Below are positions 35,298-44,601 of a DNA stretch of 64,000 nt, piece after piece. The notes beneath the pieces were generated by a model, which saw only the letters and a list, made by a program, of their open reading frames with translations, did not search any database and was not told the origin of the DNA. Location of the stretch: NCBI RefSeq assembly GCF_900104485.1, contig NZ_FMXQ01000004.1:186001-250000 (forward strand), read 5' to 3'. This DNA is from Bauldia litoralis. GTDB lineage: Bacteria; Pseudomonadota; Alphaproteobacteria; Rhizobiales; Kaistiaceae. The translations under genes and the position numbers were made by a program. How positions within the stretch are numbered: position 1 is the first letter of the stretch; each line of letters begins with the position of its first letter.

Positions 35298-36710
35298 CTA
35301 GCTCAACCTCGCGCCGTCGGGCGCGCCTCGACTGTTACCGGGTTCCGTCTCCGAGCCGCCGCCCATCGCCTGCGTGCGCCGCCCGGCATTCGTCATGGCT
35401 TCGGCGAATTCGGGGTGTCGCAGCGGCGAGCCGTTCAGGATCCAACCACGCAGCGTCGCGTGATCGAAGAGGCCATCGACGACAACCATAGCCGCTCCGA
35501 CCAGTCCGGCGGAACTGCCCAGTTGCGACCGCAGGATCCTGAGGTCGCGGGTCACCATCGGATGGGATTCGCCGTAGACGGTCTCGCGGACGGCGGCGAG
35601 CAGGATATCGTTGGTCTGGACGATGCTGCCGCTCAGGACGATGAGTGCCGGGTTCAGCATGTTGGCGAGCGTGGCGACGCTGTGGCCGAGCAGGTGGCCC
35701 GCCCGGGACATGATCTCCATCCCGGCGGCGTCGCCCATCTGGGCCGCCTGGCCGACCTCAATGGCGGTGATCTCGCCGCCCCGCCGGACGATGTCGGCGA
35801 GGTAGGCGCTCTTCCCCACGGAAGCGGCGGCGATGCCTTCGCGCTCGATATAGTCGCTTCCGGCCAGCGTCTCGATCGTGCCGCCCTGGCCGCCGGCATG
35901 AACCGGCAACTGGCCGATCAGGCCCGCGGCTCCCTGTGCGCCGCGATACAGGCGGCCCTCGAAAACGATGCCCGCGCCGATGCGCTTGCCGACCTTGATG
36001 AACAGCATGTTCTGAAGGTTGGCGCCAGCGCCGGCCTTCAATTCGCCCATCGTCATGGTTTCGACGCTGCTGCGCAGCCACACCGGCGATTCATAGCGCG
36101 CGATCAGGCTCTCGACGAAGGGGAAGGCGTCCCATGCCGGAAGGAATGCCGGGGTCTGAGCCGGAAACCGTGAATCGTCGGCGATCGGCACAGGGCCGGG
36201 CGCGGAGATACCGATGCCCCACACCGTCGACCCGTCAAGGTGCTTTTCGAGGACCCAGTCGAACACGGCGCACAGGCGGTCCAGCACGGCCGCCGGTCCG
36301 AGCGCCAGATCCATCGCCTCGTGATGCTCCATCAGAAGCCGGCCCGAAAGGTCCGCGAGCCCGATACCGATCGCCGTCTGGTCGAGGGTTGCGACCAGCA
36401 CGCGCGCCGCCTGTTCCCGAAACCGGACCAGCCGGGGCGCCCGCCCGCCGGACGCCGTTCCCAGTTCGCTTTCATCGACGAGGCCAAGCGCCGTGAGGGT
36501 GGCGAGCCGGTCGGCGACGATCGCCCGTCCCAGTTCGCTTTCGCGCTCGATCTCCTGACGGGTCGAGGCTGCGCCCTGTCTCACCAGTTCGAGGATGGCG
36601 GCGAGGCTCTGGGTGGCGCCATCGGTCGTCCGGGGCCGTCCCTTGCCACGGCGCGGACTATCGTCGCGCGCGTCGTCGCTCCTCGGTTCGCCAGACGCTT
36701 TCAACACCAT
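35298..36710 (-). CDS. ROK family transcriptional repressor
   Basis: This regulator of about 470 residues has an N-terminal winged helix (RQGAASTRQEIERESELG then RLATLTALGLVDE) and a C-terminal ROK domain with IGISAPGPV and GAGIVFEGRLYRG. The usual zinc-binding Cys cluster of ROK proteins is not obvious; the region GGQGGTIETLAGSDYIER replaces it. An upstream start at 36800 would add 30 residues that look non-coding. It is divergent from the sugar isomerase and RbsB/A/C importer operon, its likely target, and is followed by the binding protein without a signal. Confidence 0.88.
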   Translation of the reverse strand: MVLKASGEPRSDDARDDSPRRGKGRPRTTDGATQSLAAILELVRQGAASTRQEIERESELGRAIVADRLATLTALGLVDESELGTASGGRAPRLVRFREQAARVLVATLDQTAIGIGLADLSGRLLMEHHEAMDLALGPAAVLDRLCAVFDWVLEKHLDGSTVWGIGISAPGPVPIADDSRFPAQTPAFLPAWDAFPFVESLIARYESPVWLRSSVETMTMGELKAGAGANLQNMLFIKVGKRIGAGIVFEGRLYRGAQGAAGLIGQLPVHAGGQGGTIETLAGSDYIEREGIAAASVGKSAYLADIVRRGGEITAIEVGQAAQMGDAAGMEIMSRAGHLLGHSVATLANMLNPALIVLSGSIVQTNDILLAAVRETVYGESHPMVTRDLRILRSQLGSSAGLVGAAMVVVDGLFDHATLRGWILNGSPLRHPEFAEAMTNAGRRTQAMGGGSETEPGNSRGAPDGARLS

Positions 36711-36820
36711 CACCCGATCCCGTTGGGAGTGGACCGCAACCGTTGGTCGGAAGGATTCGGCTGCCTCCAACCGATCCGCACCGACTGCTATCCGCATCAA
36801 ATATGTGACGCAAGGCGCAA

Positions 36821-36858
36821 CTTATACCGAAAATCTGCAAAAGATAGGTTACTTATGC
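36821..36858. promoter_or_regulatory. Direct repeat ACTTATRC, candidate ROK operator
   Basis: ACTTATAC (36821) and ACTTATGC (36851) are spaced exactly 30 bp apart, about three helical turns. The region is AT-rich compared with its surroundings and lies between the divergent ROK and isomerase genes. No gene is seen in the 319-bp space. Confidence 0.4.
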
Positions 36859-37029
36859 AGAATTAATGTTGACTTGCGTTCGGTGCGCAGCTAGTGGGAA
36901 GCGAGACAGGGGCAAAAGCCCCGGTTGGGAGGAACCAGCTCGCAAGTCCGAAATCCGGGGCGCCGACAGGCGCCTCCCGGCTAGCGCGGTCGACTCCCAA
37001 CTCGCTGACAGACGGGTGGAGGACGAGAC

Positions 37030-37842
37030 ATGGCGGACTGGAAGCTGGCCTATCACGCGAATTGCTGGGGGCCGCTCGGGGGCAACGCGGTCGGGGTCAC
37101 CTCGATCACCGAACTGACCTACCGCACCTTTGGCGACATGGCCGCAGCGATGGGCGACATCGCGGCCGCCGGCTATACCGGCGTCGAACTGTTCGACGGC
37201 AACCTGCTCGACTATTCCGAAGCGGATTTTCGCAGCCTGCTGGCCGACACCGGCCTGTCCCTCGTCGCGACCTATTCCGGCGGCAATTTCATCTTCGACG
37301 AAATCCTCGGGGAAGAGCTGGCCCGCGTCCGCAAGGCGGCCGATCACGCCGCCGCGCTCGGCGCCGAGCACCTTGTCGTCGGCGGTGGCGCCAAGCGCCA
37401 TGACGGGACCCGCGACGAGGATTTCACCAAACTTGCCGCTGCGCTTGAGCAGGTGGTCGCGATCGCGACCGAGCGGGGACTGCGAGCGCACTATCATCCC
37501 CATCTGACGACCATCGTCGAGGGACCGGACGAGGTCAGCAAGATCATGTCGATGACCTCGATCGACTTCTGTCCGGACACCGCCCACCTGGCGGCGGCCG
37601 GCGGCGATCCGGCAGCAATGATCCGTCAGCACAAGGACCGGATCAGCTACGTCCATCTCAAGGGCTTCCAGGCCGATCCCTTCGCTTTCGTGCCGCTCGA
37701 CCGGGGCGACCTCGACATCGCGCCGATCGTCAAGGCGATGCGCGACACCGGCTTTGACGGCTGGGTCGCGACCGAACTCGACGCCTGGCCCGACCCGGCG
37801 GAGGGGGCCCGGGTCAGCATGGATTTCCTCAAGAACGCCTGA
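37030..37842 (+). CDS. TIM-barrel sugar isomerase/epimerase (AP-endonuclease-2 family, IolE-like)
   Basis: This 270-residue barrel enzyme shows metal-binding residues of the family in VELFDGN, HYHPHLTTIVE, DFCPDTAHLA, YVHLKGF and ATELDAWP. Family members isomerise or dehydrate sugars and inositols with a divalent metal. IolE-type inosose dehydratase is the closest guess, but no other iol gene is adjacent. It is the first gene of the operon with the RbsB/A/C importer and a Gfo/Idh/MocA oxidoreductase, so it probably acts on the imported sugar. Confidence 0.85.
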   Translation: MADWKLAYHANCWGPLGGNAVGVTSITELTYRTFGDMAAAMGDIAAAGYTGVELFDGNLLDYSEADFRSLLADTGLSLVATYSGGNFIFDEILGEELARVRKAADHAAALGAEHLVVGGGAKRHDGTRDEDFTKLAAALEQVVAIATERGLRAHYHPHLTTIVEGPDEVSKIMSMTSIDFCPDTAHLAAAGGDPAAMIRQHKDRISYVHLKGFQADPFAFVPLDRGDLDIAPIVKAMRDTGFDGWVATELDAWPDPAEGARVSMDFLKNA

Positions 37843-37893
37843 GCCAGAACACACCGCGAACCACGTTCGCACCACGCAGGGAGAGAGAAGATA

Positions 37894-39015
37894 ATGACCA
37901 TCGCAACGAGACTGACCGGCGCCTTCGCCGTGACGCTGTTGGCCGGGAGCATGTTCAGCATGCCGGCCTATGCCGATCCGGATTCGGCGCTTGCCGACCT
38001 GGAAAGCACGGTCCTGTCCAAGGGCCCCAATGGTGAAGACCCGAGCCCGGCTTCGAGCCTCGAGCTGACCGACGCCGAACTCCAGAAGATCAAGGACATG
38101 AAGGCGACCGCCGCCATCGTCATGCATTACGGCGGCAACGACTGGTCGCGCGCCCAGGTCGAGGGCCTGCAGGACCAGTTCGGCAAGATGGGCATCGAGG
38201 TGGTCGCGGTCACCGATGCCGGCTTCAAGCCGGAGAAGCAGGTGGCCGACATCGAGACGGTCATGGCGCAGGAGCCGGACATCATCGTCTCCGTTCCCAC
38301 CGATCCGGCCGCCACGGCCGCCGCCTACAAGGCCGCCGCCGACGCCGGCGTCGAGATCGTCTTCATGGAAAACGTTCCGCCGGGCATGAAGGTCGGCGAA
38401 GACTATGTCAGTGTCGTTTCGGCCGACAACTACGGCAACGGTGTCGCCGCTGCCCACCTGATGGCCAAGGCGCTCGACGGCAAGGGCCAGATCGGCCTGA
38501 TCTTCCATGCCGCCGACTTCTTCGTGACCCGCCAGCGCTACGACGCCTTCAAGGCGACCATCGCGTCCGACTACCCGGATATCGAGATCGTTGCCGAGCA
38601 GGGCATTGGCGGGCCGGATTTCGCCGGTGATGCCGACAAGGCTGCCTCCGCCATCCTGACCTCCAACCCGAACATCAATGGCATCTGGGCGGTCTGGGAC
38701 GTGCCGGCCGAGGGCGTCATTTCGGCGGCCCGCGTTTCCGGCCGGGATGACCTGGTGATCACCACCATCGATCTCGGCGAGAACGTCGCGATCAACATGG
38801 CCTCCGGCGGCTTCGTCAAGGGTCTCGGCGCGCAGCGTCCGTTCGACCAGGGCGTCGCCGAAGCCATCCTTGCCGGCTACGGACTGCTCGACAAGGAAGC
38901 CCCGGACTTCGTCGCCCTGCCGGCGCTTCCGGTCACCAAGGACAACCTGCTTGAAGCCTGGAAGACGGTCTATCGCGTCGATGCGACGGACAAGATCCAG
39001 CAGAGCATGAACTGA
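37894..39015 (+). CDS. Sugar ABC transporter substrate-binding protein (RbsB family)
   Basis: This 373-residue type 1 binding protein has a Sec signal peptide (MTIATRLTGAFAVTLLAG to about Ala25 in MPAYADPDS). GGGAGAGAG precedes the ATG. The mature part has NDWSRAQVEGL, SADNYGNG and TTIDLGENVAINM. It delivers a sugar to the permease at 41809 powered by the double ATPase at 40239. A terminator-like hairpin follows. It is paralogous to the protein without a signal at 34297. Confidence 0.92.
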   Translation: MTIATRLTGAFAVTLLAGSMFSMPAYADPDSALADLESTVLSKGPNGEDPSPASSLELTDAELQKIKDMKATAAIVMHYGGNDWSRAQVEGLQDQFGKMGIEVVAVTDAGFKPEKQVADIETVMAQEPDIIVSVPTDPAATAAAYKAAADAGVEIVFMENVPPGMKVGEDYVSVVSADNYGNGVAAAHLMAKALDGKGQIGLIFHAADFFVTRQRYDAFKATIASDYPDIEIVAEQGIGGPDFAGDADKAASAILTSNPNINGIWAVWDVPAEGVISAARVSGRDDLVITTIDLGENVAINMASGGFVKGLGAQRPFDQGVAEAILAGYGLLDKEAPDFVALPALPVTKDNLLEAWKTVYRVDATDKIQQSMN

Positions 39016-39022
39016 TCAACCA

Positions 39023-39058
39023 GCGGCCGGCGCCAGCGCCGGCCGCACCCCTTTTTTT
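39023..39058 (+). terminator. Rho-independent-type terminator after the RbsB-like gene
   Basis: GCGGCCGGCGC and GCGCCGGCCGC form a strong stem just 8 bp after the stop codon, followed by ACCCC and seven T residues (39052-39058). This is a classic intrinsic terminator. Since the oxidoreductase, ATPase and permease genes lie downstream, it probably acts as a partial terminator that raises binding-protein level. Confidence 0.75.
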
Positions 39059-39072
39059 CGGAGAACAGAACG

Positions 39073-40239
39073 ATGACCACGCCCCTTAACGTGGCAATGA
39101 TTGGCGGCGGCTTCATGGGAAAGGCCCACGCCATGGCCTATGCATCGATGCCGATGTTTTTCTGGCCGGCGCCCGCCATTCCCGTCCGCAAGGTCGTCGT
39201 CGATGTGAACGACGAACTGGCCAACGAAGCGAAGGCGCGTTTCGGTTTCGAGGAAGCGTCGTCGGACTGGCGGTCGGTGGTCCATCGTGACGATATCGAC
39301 GTCGTCGACATCTGTGTTCCCAACAATGCCCATGCCGAAATCGCCATCGAGGCGGCGAAGGCCGGAAAGCACATCATGTGCGAGAAGCCGCTGGCGCGCG
39401 GCGGCGCCGAGGCGAAGACCATGCTTGATGCGGTGAAGGATGCCGGCATCATCCATATGGTCGCCTTCAACTATCGCCGGACGCCGGCGGTGGCGCTTGC
39501 CAAGAAATACATCGAGGAAGGCCGGATCGGCGAGATCCGCAATTTCCGCGGCACCTATCTGCAGGACTGGTCGGCCGATCCTGACGGCCCCCTGTCGTGG
39601 CGCTTCCAGAAGAAGATTGCCGGATCGGGCGCGGTCGGCGACATCGGCACCCATGTCGTCGACATGGCGCATTATCTGGTCGGCCTGATCTCGGAAGTGA
39701 ACGCCCTGACGCCGACCTACATCCCGACGCGGCCGTTACAGGCCGGCGGCCTCGACAAGCTGGGCGCCTCGGAGAAGAACGCCGACGCCGAACGCGGGCC
39801 GGTCGACGTCGACGATGAGGTCGTGACCCTGCTGAAGTTCCAGAACGGCGCGATCGGCTCGCTCGAGGCGACCCGCAACGCCTATGGTCGCAACAACTTC
39901 ATCACCCTGGAGATCCACGGAACCAGGGGGTCGATCTACTTCAATTACGAGCGCCGCGACGAGTTGCAGGTGATGTTCGCCGACGATCCGGGCGATGCGC
40001 GGGGTTTCCGCACCGTCTATACCGGGCCGGCGCATCCGTATGGCGACGGTCTGTGGCCGATCCCGGCTCTCGGTATCGGCTATTCGGAAACGAAGATCAT
40101 CGAGTGCTATGATTTCTTCTCGGCGATCGCCTCGGGCAAGCAGCCGTCACCGAATTTCGAGGACGGCTACAATACCGAACTCGTCGCCGATGCATTGCTG
40201 GCATCCGGCCAGACCGGTGAATGGACCAAGGTAGGGTAA
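39073..40239 (+). CDS. Gfo/Idh/MocA family oxidoreductase
   Basis: This 388-residue NAD(P)-dependent sugar or inositol dehydrogenase has the Rossmann motif MIGGGFMGKAHA, MCEKPLA (the EKP catalytic Lys) and a C-terminal substrate domain with GDIGTHVVDMAHYLVG holding the Asp/His pair. It resembles the enzyme at 62819-63946. It sits between the binding protein and the ATPase of the importer and likely oxidises the imported sugar. Its stop overlaps the ATPase start by 1 bp. Confidence 0.92.
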   Translation: MTTPLNVAMIGGGFMGKAHAMAYASMPMFFWPAPAIPVRKVVVDVNDELANEAKARFGFEEASSDWRSVVHRDDIDVVDICVPNNAHAEIAIEAAKAGKHIMCEKPLARGGAEAKTMLDAVKDAGIIHMVAFNYRRTPAVALAKKYIEEGRIGEIRNFRGTYLQDWSADPDGPLSWRFQKKIAGSGAVGDIGTHVVDMAHYLVGLISEVNALTPTYIPTRPLQAGGLDKLGASEKNADAERGPVDVDDEVVTLLKFQNGAIGSLEATRNAYGRNNFITLEIHGTRGSIYFNYERRDELQVMFADDPGDARGFRTVYTGPAHPYGDGLWPIPALGIGYSETKIIECYDFFSAIASGKQPSPNFEDGYNTELVADALLASGQTGEWTKVG

Positions 40240-41819
40240 TGACGACACCGACCTATGCGGTCGACATGCGGGGCATCTCGAAGCATTTTGGAGGTGTCCA
40301 GGCCCTGATCAATGTCGACTTCCAGGTCGAGCCCGGCGAGGTGCACGCCTTGCTGGGCGGCAACGGCGCCGGCAAGTCCACCATCCTCAAGGTCCTCAAC
40401 GGCGTCCACGTTCCCGACGAAGGCACGATCTCCGTCGGGGGCAGGCAACTCGCCGAGATTTCTCCCGAAGCCTCGCAGGCCGCCGGCATCGCGATGATCT
40501 TCCAGGAAATGAGCCTGATCCCGACGCTGACCGTCGCCCAGAATGTCTTCCTCACCCGTGAGGCGAAAAGCAGCTTCGGATTCATCGACGACCGGAAGGC
40601 CGAGGAGCGCGCGGCGGAGCTTTTCAAGATCCTCAACGTCGAGGTCGATCCCAAGGCGATCGTCGGCACCCTCGGTGCGGGGCAACGCCAGCTCACCGAA
40701 ATCGTCAAGGCGATTTCGCAGGATGCCAAGGTGCTGGTCCTCGACGAACCGTCGACCGCCCTGTCGGTCACCGATGTCGAGCGGCTGTTCGATTTCCTGC
40801 GCAAGCTGAAGGCCCAGGGCGTGGCGATCATCTATGTGTCGCATCGCATGGACGAGATCACCCGGATCGCCGACCGGGCGACGATCCTGCGCGACGGTCG
40901 CCATGTCATCACCGCGCCACTCTCCGACCTGCCGATCGACACCATGATCGAACACATCGTCGGCAAGCGGTCGCGCGGCCTGTCCGATGTCGTCCGCCAC
41001 TCGGTGGATCGCGGCGAGGCGGTTTTGGAACTCCGGCACGTTTCGGGCGAGCATGTTCCGATCGACATCAATCTGACCGTCCATCGCGGCGAGGTGGTCG
41101 GCCTCGCCGGTCTCCTCGGTTCCGGTCGTTCGTCTCTGGCGCGCATCATCTGCGGGATCAGCCCGCTTGCCGCCGGAGAGATCCTGGTGAATGGCAAACC
41201 CCTGGCGATCGGCGGGCCGCGCGACGCCGTCGATGCCGGCATCGCCCTGGTCCCGGAAGACCGCGGCACGCAGGGCCTGATCCGTGCACACTCGGTCGCC
41301 GACAATATTACTCTTCCGGTGCTCGGCGCGGTCAGCAACCGCAGCTTCGTCAACGCCAGGCGGGTCCGGGAGGTCACGGACGACCAGATCGACCGCCTGA
41401 GCATCAAGACCGCCTCGCGCGACCACGCCGTTTCGACGCTGTCGGGCGGCAACCAGCAGAAGGTGGTGATCGGCAAGTGGCTGGCGGCCGACCCCGATAT
41501 CCTGGTCCTCGACGAACCGACCGCCGGCATCGACATCGGATCGAAGGCGGAGATCATCCGGCTGGTTCGCGACCTTGCCCAGTCCGGCAAGGGCATCGTG
41601 ATGATCTCGTCGGAACTGTCCGAGCTGCTCAGCGCCTGCGACCGCATCATCGTCATGGCCGACGGCCGGGCGGTGGCCGACATTCCGCGCCACGATCTCG
41701 ACGACCCCGCCATTGCGGCCGACGACACGATGCATCAGCTCCAGTCGGCCGAGCGCAAGCTGCAGGCGGAGATCCAGAAGGCGCTCACCACGGTCCAGGG
41801 AGAAACCCGTGTCCACTGA
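40239..41819 (+). CDS. Sugar ABC transporter ATPase with two nucleotide-binding domains (RbsA type)
   Basis: This 526-residue protein has two ATPase halves. The first has Walker A GGNGAGKST, signature LGAGQRQL and Walker B LVLDEPSTALS. The second has the degenerate Walker A GLLGSGRSS, a normal signature LSGGNQQKV and LVLDEPTAGIDIG, a split typical of RbsA-type ATPases. The ATG at 40239 overlaps the stop of the oxidoreductase gene; a start at 40221 is less likely. It drives the permease encoded next. Confidence 0.94.
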   Translation: MTTPTYAVDMRGISKHFGGVQALINVDFQVEPGEVHALLGGNGAGKSTILKVLNGVHVPDEGTISVGGRQLAEISPEASQAAGIAMIFQEMSLIPTLTVAQNVFLTREAKSSFGFIDDRKAEERAAELFKILNVEVDPKAIVGTLGAGQRQLTEIVKAISQDAKVLVLDEPSTALSVTDVERLFDFLRKLKAQGVAIIYVSHRMDEITRIADRATILRDGRHVITAPLSDLPIDTMIEHIVGKRSRGLSDVVRHSVDRGEAVLELRHVSGEHVPIDINLTVHRGEVVGLAGLLGSGRSSLARIICGISPLAAGEILVNGKPLAIGGPRDAVDAGIALVPEDRGTQGLIRAHSVADNITLPVLGAVSNRSFVNARRVREVTDDQIDRLSIKTASRDHAVSTLSGGNQQKVVIGKWLAADPDILVLDEPTAGIDIGSKAEIIRLVRDLAQSGKGIVMISSELSELLSACDRIIVMADGRAVADIPRHDLDDPAIAADDTMHQLQSAERKLQAEIQKALTTVQGETRVH

Positions 41820-42777
41820 CATCACGCCGTCCGGGTCGATGCTGGCCCGGTTTGGGCTGACCAACTGGCGTCAGAACATCATCTATATCGGCTTCGCCGT
41901 CATCTTCCTGGTCTTTGCGGCGACGCTGCACGACAAGGGCTTCCTCAACCCTAACAACCTGCTCAACATTTTCAGGCAGACGGCGATGATCGCGGTCATG
42001 GCGATCGCCATGACCTTTGTCCTGTCGTCGGGGGAAATCGACCTGTCGGTCGGCGCGGTCGCCGGACTCGCGTCGGTGACCACGGCGATGGCGATCGATA
42101 TTGGGGGCCCGCTCTTCGGTGTCGGGGCGGGGATCCTGACGGGCGTCGTCGTTGGTATCTGCAATGGCCTGTTGACCACGCGAATAGGCATACCATCCTT
42201 CCTGACGACGCTGGCGATGATGGGGGTCGCCAAGGGCGTCGCGATGTGGATCAGCGACACGGCGGCGGTCCCGATCATCTCGTCGGGTTACGCATGGGTC
42301 TTCGGCGGCGGATCGGTGGGCATTGTCCCGGTCCTGCTGATCTGGATGGCGATCCTCGGGGTTATCGGCCATGTCGTCCTGCGCAAGACGACCTTCGGCC
42401 GACAGGTGCTGGCGACCGGCGGCGGCGAAACCGCGGCCCGCTACTCGGGCATCGACACGCGGGCGATCAAGTTCCGGGTCCTGATCATCTCGTCGATGGC
42501 GGCGGCGCTGGCCGGCATGCTGTACGCCGGCCGCCTGCAGTCCGGCCGCTTCCAGCTCGGCGAGGGCGACGAACTGTCGGTGATCGCCGCGGCCGTGCTT
42601 GGCGGAACCAGCCTCTTCGGCGGCTATGGCACGGTGATCGGCACCATCGTCGGCGCCCTGATGATCGGGCTGATCAATAACGGACTGATCCTCATGGGGC
42701 TGGAGTTCAGCCAGCAGCTCATCGCCCGCGGCGGCATCATCATTCTCGCGGTTGCCCTCAGCCAGAAAAGGACGTGA
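41809..42777 (+). CDS. Sugar ABC transporter permease (RbsC type)
   Basis: This 322-residue membrane protein has about ten hydrophobic segments. The signature LSSGEIDLSVGAVAGLASV and GLLTTRIGIPSFLTTLAMM are typical of the ribose/xylose permease family. The GTG start at 41809 lies within the end of the ATPase gene (11-bp overlap) and has AGGGAGA upstream; the longer frame is a shadow. It completes the importer of 37894-42777. Confidence 0.92.
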   Translation: MSTDITPSGSMLARFGLTNWRQNIIYIGFAVIFLVFAATLHDKGFLNPNNLLNIFRQTAMIAVMAIAMTFVLSSGEIDLSVGAVAGLASVTTAMAIDIGGPLFGVGAGILTGVVVGICNGLLTTRIGIPSFLTTLAMMGVAKGVAMWISDTAAVPIISSGYAWVFGGGSVGIVPVLLIWMAILGVIGHVVLRKTTFGRQVLATGGGETAARYSGIDTRAIKFRVLIISSMAAALAGMLYAGRLQSGRFQLGEGDELSVIAAAVLGGTSLFGGYGTVIGTIVGALMIGLINNGLILMGLEFSQQLIARGGIIILAVALSQKRT

Positions 42778-42781
42778 TCCG

Positions 42782-43090
42782 ATGGAGAAGGTCTGCACCA
42801 TCATAGGAACCGTCGTCGCCAAGCCGGAGACGCGGGAGGAATTGCTGGCGATCCTCACGGCGCAGGTCGCGCCGACGCGCGCCGAACCGGGGTGCATCAA
42901 TTACGACTTCCATGCCGATGCCGACGATCCCTGCACCTTCGTCTTCTACGAAAACTGGCGCAGCAAGGCCGACCTCGACGACCATCTGAAGATGCCGCAC
43001 CTCAAGCCGCTCTTCGACCGGCAGGAGGCGTTGCTTGCCTGTCCCGTCGAGATTCGTTTCCTCGACATGCTGAGCGACTGGGCGAACTGA
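42782..43090 (+). CDS. ABM-domain (antibiotic biosynthesis monooxygenase-like) small protein
   Basis: This 102-residue dimeric ferredoxin-like fold shows the family pattern TRAEPGCINYDFHAD, FVFYENWRSKADLDDHLKMPHL and the C-terminal strand. ABM proteins include quinone-forming monooxygenases and isomerases, and many in sugar operons have unknown substrates. It starts 4 bp after the permease stop, so it is part of the same operon and may act on an oxidised sugar. No metal or cofactor site is apparent. Confidence 0.85.
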   Translation: MEKVCTIIGTVVAKPETREELLAILTAQVAPTRAEPGCINYDFHADADDPCTFVFYENWRSKADLDDHLKMPHLKPLFDRQEALLACPVEIRFLDMLSDWAN

Positions 43091-43137
43091 CGCCGCACCG
43101 ACAGTGCTGTTGCCGCCGTATCCCGCGCTTGTCGCGC

Positions 43138-43602
43138 TCAGATCTCGGCGTAGAGGACCACCAGCGACGTGCAGTCGAGCGGCATGACCGGGTTGGTATA
43201 GATCATCCGGGTGTGACGGCCCTTGTCCTCGAAGGCGGTGTTGATCAGGTCCGACGCGCCGTTGAGGCAGTTCGGATGATCCTTGAAGTCGTCGGCGACG
43301 CCGAGGACCCCTTCAAGCCGCACGATGCGCTTCACCCGTGAGAGTTCGCCCGCCGCTTCCCTGATCTGGGCGAGGGCGTTGAGGCAGGAAAGCTGGCAGG
43401 AGAGATATCCGTCCTCGCCGGAAAGTTCGCGGCCAATCTTGCCGACATAGGCGAGCTTGCCGTCGCGCCAGGGCAGGTTGCCGGAGGTCATCACCAGATT
43501 GCCGGTGATCGCCCAGGGCACGTAGTTGGCCACCGCGCCCGCAGCCGGCGGAAGCTTAAGCCCGAGTTCGGCAATGCGCTGTTCCGGTGTCTTGTCTGTC
43601 AT
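43138..43602 (-). CDS. RidA family (YjgF/YER057c) protein
   Basis: This 154-residue protein is of the RidA superfamily. Visible segments are MTSGNLPWRDGKLAYVG, QIREAAGELSRVKRIVRLEGVL and the ending GRHTRMIYTNPVMPLDC. The Arg of the family active site would be Arg in HTRMIY. RidA deaminates reactive enamines and imines; the longer divergent members have unknown substrates. A TTG at 43611 would add three residues. It lies alone between the sugar importer operon and the phosphodiesterase region. Confidence 0.85.
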   Translation of the reverse strand: MTDKTPEQRIAELGLKLPPAAGAVANYVPWAITGNLVMTSGNLPWRDGKLAYVGKIGRELSGEDGYLSCQLSCLNALAQIREAAGELSRVKRIVRLEGVLGVADDFKDHPNCLNGASDLINTAFEDKGRHTRMIYTNPVMPLDCTSLVVLYAEI

Positions 43603-43802
43603 TCCTGCCAACCTGCGCTATGGGTGCCGGCCGGGTCGCCCCGCCGGCGGCATTCTCCTCGACGCCCGATCCTTCAGAGATCGATACCATTCCGGTCCGA
43701 CATTCGGAAATCGCAATCATGGAGGTTCGTGCTGGCCGGGCGGTCGGGGGCGGGCTAGAGATGACGCTCCGTATCGGCGCCCTCCCTGCACAGGATCGTC
43801 CC

Positions 43803-44600
43803 ATGTTTCAACTGCTCGCCCGCGACACGGGCTTTGTCCACGCTTGCGGTCATCGCGGCCATTCGATCGGCGCGCCTGAGAACACCATCGCCGCGCTGGA
43901 GGCGACGGCGGCTCAAGGGGGAACCAGCGCCGAAATCGATATCCGCGCCACCGCCGACGGCGAGATCATCCTGCTCCATGACGACTTTCTCGACCGGACC
44001 AGCGATGGCGCGGGGCTCGCCTCCAATCTTGGCCTTGCCGAGATCCGGAAGCTGGATGCCGGCGCGTGGTTCGCGCCGGAATTCGCCGGCGAGCGCATCC
44101 CGACCCTCGACGAGGCGGCCGAGTGCGCGGCGAAGCGTGGCATCGGCCTTGTGGTCGAGATCAAGGAAGAGCGGCGGGTCGACGCCTTCCTCGATGCGCT
44201 GGTAGCGCTGATCACGAGCAGCGACATCGCCGTTCATGCGGTCTTCATCTCGTTCGACCACACGGTGCTCAAGGCGCTGAAGGCGCGCGTGCCGAACGTT
44301 CGCACGGAGGGCATCACCCATGCCCGCCACGTCGATTTCGTCGCGGTGGCGAAGGCGGCCGGCCTCGACTCGCTGTCGATCGAGCGCGGCATGTTCCGGC
44401 CGGAGGATGGCAAGGCGCTGCATGACGCCGGCGTCGCCATCCGCGTGCATGTCGAGCGGCCGACGGTCCTGGCGCGCTACCAGGCGGTCGGCGAGGATAT
44501 CGGCGCCACGGTCAGCGAATGGATCGAGGCCGGTGTGCTCGACAGCGTCTCGGGCGACGACGTCGGCTTCCTGGTCGGGCTCGGCGCGGGGCGGAAGTAG
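43803..44600 (+). CDS. Glycerophosphodiester phosphodiesterase
   Basis: This 265-residue GDPD barrel enzyme hydrolyses glycerophosphodiesters to glycerol-3-phosphate and an alcohol. The canonical HRGHSIGAPENT and AEIDIRATADGE, with LLHDDFLDRTSDG, supply His, Arg, Glu, Asp and the second His. No signal peptide is visible, so it probably works in the cytosol on imported diesters. The start at 43803 has AGGA upstream; 43761 (MTLRIG) is an alternative. It converges on a second GDPD-like gene of the Ugp-like operon. Confidence 0.9.
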   Translation: MFQLLARDTGFVHACGHRGHSIGAPENTIAALEATAAQGGTSAEIDIRATADGEIILLHDDFLDRTSDGAGLASNLGLAEIRKLDAGAWFAPEFAGERIPTLDEAAECAAKRGIGLVVEIKEERRVDAFLDALVALITSSDIAVHAVFISFDHTVLKALKARVPNVRTEGITHARHVDFVAVAKAAGLDSLSIERGMFRPEDGKALHDAGVAIRVHVERPTVLARYQAVGEDIGATVSEWIEAGVLDSVSGDDVGFLVGLGAGRK

Positions 44601-44601
44601 C

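Noticed and set aside
40167-41864. 565-codon minus-strand frame opposite the RbsA-type ATPase
   Set aside because: The plus strand has complete double ATPase motifs; the minus frame has none.
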